Shown one piece after another: positions 59,201 to 64,000 of a DNA stretch of 64,000 nt; within the stretch, counting starts at the first letter, position 1, and every line of letters starts with the position of its first letter. Origin of the DNA: Allomyces arbusculus (taxonomy: Eukaryota; Blastocladiomycota; Blastocladiomycetes; Blastocladiales; Blastocladiaceae); contig JADHYV010000023.1 of assembly GCA_027604705.1 (NCBI GenBank), positions 268,186-332,185 on the forward strand, given 5' to 3'. Both the position numbers and the translations under genes were made by a program. The notes beneath the pieces were generated by a model. That model saw only the letters and a list, made by a program, of their open reading frames with translations, did not search any database and was not told the origin of the DNA.

Positions 59201-59926
59201 CGGCACAAACGGCTTGAGGCAGGGCACGCGATTGCCAAGAATCTCGTAAAAATGGCGCTCGGCCGCGTTCATGGGCTTGCAGACGGTGCGGTCCGACAAC
59301 CGCAGGAACGGCGCGTGCCCGCCGACCTGGTTCGCAAACGGGAGCAGCGGGAGCACGGCGCCATTGTCGTGCGCCGTGGTCGTGGCCGCAATCGTGTCGA
59401 GCGAGACTCCACCGCCATTCCCATCACCAGACGCGGTGCTCGTCGACGCACGTGGAAGCAAACCGGACATGACGGGCGTCGTCACGGGCGAGTCGGCCGG
59501 CGGTGGCGGTGTGGACGCGGCGGGGGCCGCAGCGGGGGCCGCAGCACCAGGCAGCGCAGGTGCCGACGCGGTATTGCGCGCGGTTCTGGGACGCATCGCG
59601 GCAGGCGACGGGATCGGGGAAGCGGGAGACGGCGGCGACGGCGTTGCGCGGGTGTCGAGTCGCGCGGTGCCAATCACGACGGGGCTCGGTGCTGCAGCTG
59701 CAGGTCTCGCGGTGCCTGCGGCACGCGTGGCGAGCCGGTCCTTGTGCGCGGCACCGTTGGATGCCGGCGGCAGCGGCGCAGCGACGGCGGCCGAGGACGC
59801 GGACCGCGGCGCGACGGGCAGCGACAGGTCGACGTCCTCCTCGTCGGCCACCGCGCCGAGGCGCGGCGCGGTGGTGCGCGGCAGCGTCGCGGACCTGGGC
59901 AGCGACGGGATGGGGATTGGGGGCAT
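56240..59926 (-). CDS. KCS1: Inositol hexakisphosphate kinase (Kcs1/IP6K)
   Basis: Intronless, 1228 aa. The kinase makes 5-InsP7 from InsP6 and controls phosphate sensing and vacuoles. N-terminal marker '[20 protein letters not shown]' with '[15 protein letters not shown]' and '[13 protein letters not shown]'; the catalytic inositol-phosphate-kinase signature '[15 protein letters not shown]' (P-x-x-x-D-x-K-x-G); the IP6K-specific 'CGMQVYKRD' and 'QDKYFGRTL'; 'SLLLLYDG'; and near the end '[12 protein letters not shown]' (metal-binding I-D-F) and '[17 protein letters not shown]'. Between the two N-terminal blocks and the signature are about 600 residues of Ala/Pro/Ser-rich sequence, so the protein is larger than yeast Kcs1, which also has long insertions. 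The start Met at 59926 precedes a Pro/Ser-rich segment. Confidence 0.93.
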   Translation of the reverse strand: MPPIPIPSLPRSATLPRTTAPRLGAVADEEDVDLSLPVAPRSASSAAVAAPLPPASNGAAHKDRLATRAAGTARPAAAAPSPVVIGTARLDTRATPSPPSPASPIPSPAAMRPRTARNTASAPALPGAAAPAAAPAASTPPPPADSPVTTPVMSGLLPRASTSTASGDGNGGGVSLDTIAATTTAHDNGAVLPLLPFANQVGGHAPFLRLSDRTVCKPMNAAERHFYEILGNRVPCLKPFVPAYYGVINVSLSAAMAEEPVANEVGPAPSADPPSNASTTVVDQPPPASVRVPTPPMPVRVPSTPLLLPHPPSPTPAVFPPPEDDAIPPPPPPGALAVPRPVPGLAAVAAADATNGIGLAFSPAPTASPLAAALARTSVDSASTAAHIASDDDTAVPYLQSDDDDLDSLTGTEPNAPEYSAVSPTSSVSELESDASASPRAAAAAAIPPPEPLIAPALLDAAATREIRRKSRTSHRRSASTSASPTRISRPARDPLGPRSSLSYAPPATPNATGVVSPPPLAAAYSTSSLPTTTTAAAAAPVPVRVAPISESATSIADIFDVPTAAPTTPAATMAPARAPPRVMSNPWALHCFTKMSSQLRASASASLASAASASMTPTTSGAAEFGSTGGSVASLTSAGNSSYASSTAGGPASLAAIDTALANAALAPLLTTPPPTSAVSNAAQYHRTNPASPSSPGVEAWNSSGRSRRTSAPLAASSAGSLFAALAEPTTPTTAGLAAPAAVAPLTFSPDMKVPTGKTRTVSGPSLLSQSMPASTSVLSAAAAAPVPAPAPVAPLPPPAPVPGMAVMNQQFIVLEDLTAHLTHPCILDLKMGTRQHGVWATEAKRRSQERKCAATTSKRLGVRICGMQVYKRDARSYMYQDKYFGRTLGPAALLRALVGFLDDGVTVRTACIPAILQKVQRLAAVVAELDQFRFYASSLLLLYDGGAVEPVVVTSSESSSVSGGEDDDVDQADEDESDDSEPESAHTAGPPRRRRTRTAARKSRSSARRGTGPTVTSAARSRSRAASATPWDYCDVRIIDFANCVTDGQTLRVAAKAAAATQAASNPSARSSRSASAPSTPPRSTPPLLPLAAHLAPPPVGVAASVASGATVPFPPTTSGPDQGYLLGLRNLARGLALIRDVFGDGHVPRADVPRRLAVLDWHVEQGLFEDSVAGGGAAVPWATASAAGSGGGGACARPASAEPRLATATATATGHIAGSSAVERR

Positions 59927-61901
59927 GGTGCGCGGTGATGGCGGTGGGAACGGCGTTCACAGCCGCACGCGTTGTGCTGGTGGCGAGCAAGGACGACCGG
60001 GATGCGGGCAATCTGGGCAGAGGGCAGGAAAAGTGGGGTGCGGGGGCGACGCAAAGGAGCCAGAAAACAGCAACGTGAGCAACCAGAGCATCTCGACCAG
60101 CCGGGAAAGGAGCCTTGCGACGCCCACCACCTGCTCCGCAACGCCCAGCAAAACGAACAAAGCATTGACGCGCGCTGGACGGCGGCACACCGGCCCGCGC
60201 CCTCGTTCAGTCGACTGGTAGGCGACGAGCGGCGTGCCGCGTCGGGCAACCGAGACGCTGCAGGCACGAAAGGCAACGGCATGCGGCGCGACAAGCGGAC
60301 AAGGAACAGCGGGCCTGGGGGGCGTGGAGGCAACTGCTTGTCGGGCGGCGGCATGCCGCTGCCTTTGGGCATGGCCGCGCCCACCAGAGCAAGCGTGACA
60401 AACGCGCGCAGAGGACGCGAGCCGACGCGCGCGAAAAAAAGACAGAGACAGAAACACGTACTTTACGGGAACGACGCGCTGAGCGACGCCGGAAACGTGG
60501 GAGGCCCGGTCAGTCGGTCGGCGGCACGCGACGCACAGGCAGTACCGGTTCAGAGAGCTTGTCGTGCCGTGCGTGCGCGGGGAACGTGAATGCGCGCACG
60601 TTGGCGCGGGTGCGGCGTGGGTGCTGATCGCGGTCAAGAAGGGGACGGGAACGGCCGACTCGTGTCGCGTGCCGAGCCGCAGGCAAAAAAAGGGACGCAG
60701 GGCGACCTGTGTCGTTTCGGGCAACAGGCCAGGTGCGCGTGCGAGAAACGAGCCAAAATTGACGGCGTGCACACGCTTTTGGGCGAGCGGCGAGCGGCGC
60801 TGCCTCGTCGACGGCTGGGCGCGCGGACACGCGTGCGTGTCGGTCGGGCCTTGCACGCACGGGCTGGGCCAGTTGGCGTGCCCACGGGCGGCGGCTGCTG
60901 CGGCCGCGTGCTCGCTCGACGGTGCTGAGGGAGCGATTGGGCTGCGCGGACAGGCCGGGCCTCGTCGTGGCGGCCGTCTTCAGCAGCGCACAGCCGGTCG
61001 GCGCTAGTGTTCAGCTCTCGGTCGTGGAGTGGGAGCGGGAGCCGCTCGTGCGGGCTGTGCTCGCGGTGCTGGCCGTGCAGATCAGGACTTGGCGGCGCAG
61101 GTAGGCTGGTCGACGAAGGCGACGGCGACGAGCAGCAGCGCAGGCACCGGGCTCGAGTGGAACGAGGCCGGCCAGGGGATCGAACCGCGATCGCGAGCAG
61201 GAGATACGAGAGAAAGAACAGAGGCGGACCTGCACTGGGCCGGCTTCAAAAGAGGAGCGCAAGAGGCGCCCCGGCGCGCCCCACGTGCCGAACGGTGCCC
61301 CCGAACGGAGCGCAAGCCACGCGCGCCACATGGTTCCCGCCCGGCCCGCCTCGGAGCGCCACGTGCCGCACTTGCGCGGTCCCGGACCAGCCCGCCCCTG
61401 GGCCCGGAGCAAGCCGATGCCACGCCGATCCCAAGCCGATCCAAACGCGAACGCGAACCTGGCCGCGCGGGCGCAGCAGGGCGGCCATCAGACGTGCCAT
61501 CACGGCACCGCCGGTCCGGTCGCGCGTCGCGTCGGCGCCCCATGTCGCACTCGACCGCCGCACACCGCCACCTGCATCGCGACCGCCAACGCGAGCCTGC
61601 CAACCAGCACCGACCAGCGCGGCCACCGCCGACTGACCGGCTGCGAGACGCGACCCGTCACGCGCGAGCGCGAGCCGTCACCTTCGTCGCCGCCGCCCAG
61701 CCGCGCGCTGCGTGCACCGCCCTGGAGCAAATCTTCCTACCGCCGAGGGTCCCCGCTCTTCTTCTTCTCGCAGCAGCATCCGCGCGGGCGCTCCTTCTCC
61801 CTCTCCGAGCCGAGCCGCGTCCGCGTCCCAACTGGCAGCCACAACCTCAGCAGCAACCTGATCGCCGCCGCTCCCAGCCTCCACTGACACCGACACCGAC
61901 C
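59927..61901. promoter_or_regulatory. Large divergent intergenic region, KCS1 / small heat-shock protein
   Basis: About 2 kb between divergent start codons, very GC-rich. The frame of the heat-shock gene stays open upstream to 61029, but that sequence is Arg/Ala/Gly-rich without similarity. I looked for nGAAnnTTCn heat-shock elements and saw no convincing array. A tRNA-like B box at 61170-61190 on minus does not belong to a foldable tRNA. Confidence 0.4.
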
Positions 61902-62828
61902 ATGGCCACCATCGCCGGCAACACGACGGGCGCCGCGACGGGCCCCGCTCAGCAGCAGCCCACGTCGTTCGCCGCGTCGGGTGACCGCGAGCAGTCGCAG
62001 ACGCAGCAGCAGTTGGACGTGGGCGGCCAGATCAAGCCCACGTCAACGGATGCGGCCGCCACGTCGGCCTACGCCGACCCGTTCTGGGACGTGCCGCGCA
62101 TTCCGCGCCATCTCGGGTCGCGCATCCTCGACACGAGTACGCTGCTGGGTGGACTGTTTGCTTTGGGTTCGCGCCGGGCGGCAAAACTGACTTGATTCGT
62201 GCGGCCCATGTATAGTGGAGGGCACGCTCTGGTGCGTTGAACAGCAGCGTGTGCAGGCCGCGTGGGGCAAGATCTCAAATTGACACTGCGTCGAGCGTGC
62301 ATGGCTAACCCTCCACCCCTCCCTCGCCCCTTCCCCACTCTTTCCGACCCTCAGGCGCCCCGCGTGCGACGTCTACGAGGTCGGCTCCGACATTGTGATT
62401 CACGTCGATGTCCCCGGTGTGCCGAAAGAAGTACGTTGCTGTGAGAGCCTTTTGTACCTCGACTTCGATTGACTTGGAACTGGGCGCTGCCGTTCTTCAC
62501 CAGGATATCCAAATCGACACCAACGATATCGACGAAATCCAGATTCACGGCGAAGCTAAGCGCGTACGTGTTCACCTCACCGTGTATCTTGAGCGAGACG
62601 GGGTTTGGACGAGACTAATAGTACGGCCGCGTTCACGCGATCACCTAGTTCGACGAGTTCCAGGCCGCGTCGTCACGTGTTCGCGAGCGCAACATTGGTC
62701 GCTTCCGTAAAGTCATCCGCTTGCCGCCCGGGTGCCTGCTCACCAACATTACAGCGCGCTACAAGGATGGTCTGCTCGAAGTGCGCGTGCCCAAGGGCGA
62801 CAACTACCGCCGCATCGACGTGTCGTAA
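61902..62828 (+). CDS. Small heat-shock protein (Hsp20/alpha-crystallin)
   Basis: Five exons; introns 62137-62215, 62232-62354, 62431-62503 and 62564-62648; 188 aa. Exon 2 is 16 nt (62216-62231); with it the frame reads 'TMEGTLWRPACDVYEVGSD', giving the W-R-P-x-x-D-x-Y-E entry to the alpha-crystallin domain. The domain continues 'IVIHVDVPGVPKEDIQID', 'EIQIHGEAKR', 'RNIGRFRKVIRLPPG' and 'ARYKDGLLEVRVPKGD' (the conserved G-L-L-x-V-x-V-P strand). The C-terminus 'RRIDVS' has an I-x-V oligomerisation motif. These ATP-independent chaperones hold unfolding proteins as large oligomers. The N-terminal 75 residues are Gln/Thr/Ala-rich. Start: an ATG in a CGACCATGGCC context. Confidence 0.88.
62216..62231 (+). 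other. 16-nt micro-exon of the small heat-shock protein gene
   Basis: Sits between an acceptor (ATGTATAG) and a donor (GTGCGT). Supplies the codons M-E-G-T-L and part of the Trp of the conserved W-R-P motif, with correct phase on both sides. Confidence 0.75.
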
Positions 62829-63799
62829 TGCGCATCGACGGTGGCAGCGGCAACAGCAGATGCACGTCGCGAGTCGGATGTGCGCTGTGGAAGGTTAGCA
62901 GGCAGGACGTGAATAGTGCTAACAGGGGTCGACGCGGTGGATCCGCGTGAGTGTGCGCGCCGCGCGTGTCACATGCGTTTAGTAATTTGTTTTCAGGTGT
63001 GATGCGAGATGAGCCCTGCGTGTGAAGGCGATGAAGGGGGGCCGAAATTCTTTTCTGATTCGAGATTTGACACGAACGAATGAAGCTATCAAGAGCGTGA
63101 TGCCTGGGTGGTGTTGTTTTTGGCTCACTCCACTTCGGACCACCAATGTCGCTTGCAAAGGTCGCACGCAAAGGCATCATGCGGATGCCTGACAGAAGCG
63201 CAATGCCGTGAGCACGAACACTCATTGTTTTATTCAACCACCACCCACAAAGCCCAAATACCAATCACGTTCGGCAGGCCATTATTGTGAATCGAAGTGT
63301 CAATGACGTATGCTCAGGCAGTAGCGCAAGCGGTGCTACAGGCACAACCGCAACCGTTATGGGCAAGCAAGCACGGCGCAGACAGCATGGGCGGCATGAT
63401 AATTAGGACAGAAGTGAAGGCAGCAGCATAAGCAAGAATTGTGGATGACAGACGACACGGCAAGGCAGCAATACGACCGAATCCAGGGTGGAGAGTGCGC
63501 GCCACTTGTAGTGCGTTTGTGCATGTTGGCCCAGTCGTAGCGGCGATTTAAAAAGACTGGAAGGTAGATAGATATGTTTGGCTGTTCTCATTCAGCAACT
63601 GCAAGCGCTAAGCATCATTGACGGCACTTGACCGCCCAATGCTATAATCTCGACATCCCTACCAACTGCACCCAACCACCTGCACTCCACGCGCGAAGGC
63701 GCCATGCTTTCTGTATGGCGCGTTTGGTCTCTCGACTCGGCGCCTCGGCCTCGCCGCTGCAGGAGATCCAATTCGTGATGGCTGACGCGATGGTCAATC
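62829..63799. other. Intergenic, no gene seen
   Basis: About 1 kb downstream of the heat-shock gene, less GC-rich than the genes. No motif-bearing frame on either strand. A short plus-strand frame from 63628 has no similarity I can identify. Confidence 0.4.
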
Positions 63800-64000
63800 A
63801 TGCATGGCACGGTCCTGTTCACACAGGCATCTGATCAGCCCAAGTTCGAGGCCATTACCGGCAACGAAAAGACAGCCAAGCAAGGATCATTGTCGCACAA
63901 GTCGTCTCTTTGGCGGAATGGAGGCGCTTCGACCGGTTCTGCGCACGCGTCGACCGTGGACCAAGTTGACGAGGAGCAGCCGCGCGGGCATCATGCCGCG
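63800..64000 (+). CDS. Possible 5' part of a gene cut by the window edge
   Basis: From an ATG at 63800 the frame is open for 67 codons to the last base of the window ('MHGTVLFTQASDQPKFEAIT', then Ser/Lys/Glu-rich residues ending 'DEEQPRGHHAA'). A splice acceptor-like CACACAG lies within it at about 63821-63827, so it might instead be an internal exon beginning near 63828. No family was recognised. Because there is no stop codon it cannot be judged further from this window. Confidence 0.3.
   Translation, partial: MHGTVLFTQASDQPKFEAITGNEKTAKQGSLSHKSSLWRNGGASTGSAHASTVDQVDEEQPRGHHAA

Noticed and set aside
61165-61235. tRNA on the minus strand (B box GGTTCGATCCC and a 7-bp GCCGGCC/GGCCGGC pairing)
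   Set aside because: The T stem does not pair, no A box fits, and the middle is a pyrimidine tract. The pairing comes from a GC-rich palindrome.
61029-61901. N-terminal extension of the small heat-shock protein by 291 codons
   Set aside because: The extension is Arg/Ala/Pro-rich and typical of open GC-rich leader; the ATG at 61902 has good context and gives the usual protein length.

Overview
This window looks like nuclear DNA from a GC-rich, gene-dense fungus that still makes a flagellum, probably a zoosporic lineage such as Blastocladiomycota or a chytrid. The evidence is as follows. Many genes carry short introns (mostly 58-90 bp, donors GTACGT/GTGCGT/GTCCGT, acceptors YAG). There are fungal-type genes (Dma-type FHA-RING ligase, Kcs1, Bdf-type BET protein, Ubp8, Qcr9). 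There are also genes that the non-flagellated yeasts and moulds lack: a STIL/Ana2-type centriole duplication factor and a TRIM37-type RING/B-box/MATH ligase. The lineage is an inference; the gene assignments rest on motifs visible in the conceptual translations. No bacterial operons, CRISPR arrays, viral genes, rRNA or convincing tRNA genes were seen.

Layout, left to right. 0-11 kb: kynureninase (+), translin-associated factor X (+, 7 exons), Tsr4/PDCD2 (-), NOXRED1-like oxidoreductase (+), a WD40-like protein with an Asf1-binding-like motif (-), Qcr9 (+), ABHD13/Bem46 hydrolase (-). 11-25 kb: STIL-like (+), PABP (-), a repeat-rich basic protein (+), an HPS1-type longin protein (-), a cationic amino-acid transporter (+). 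26-34 kb: Dma-type ligase, a small unknown, HINT3-like, cardiolipin synthase and Ubp8 (all +). 34-47 kb: BET bromodomain protein (-), ER cyclophilin (+), a PP1-docking-motif unknown (+), divergent G-alpha (+). 47-64 kb: coiled-coil unknown (+), SLC25A39/40 carrier (-), TRIM37-like (-), Kcs1-type inositol pyrophosphate kinase (-), small heat-shock protein (+), and the start of a truncated reading frame (+) at the right edge.

Genes act in separate housekeeping pathways rather than as an operon. The notable functional pairing is STIL-like plus TRIM37-like: in animals STIL activates PLK4 to start centriole assembly, and TRIM37 restrains ectopic centriolar/PLK4 assemblies. Both proteins here also carry long histidine-rich stretches. 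Splicing is the other theme. One gene needs a 2-nt micro-exon to restore a conserved permease motif, another a 16-nt exon and another a 25-nt exon. PABP carries the A-rich 5' leader expected for autoregulation.

Exon coordinates were derived by eye from reading-frame continuity, splice consensus and family motifs. In every multi-exon model the exon lengths sum to a whole number of codons, but no transcript data were available.
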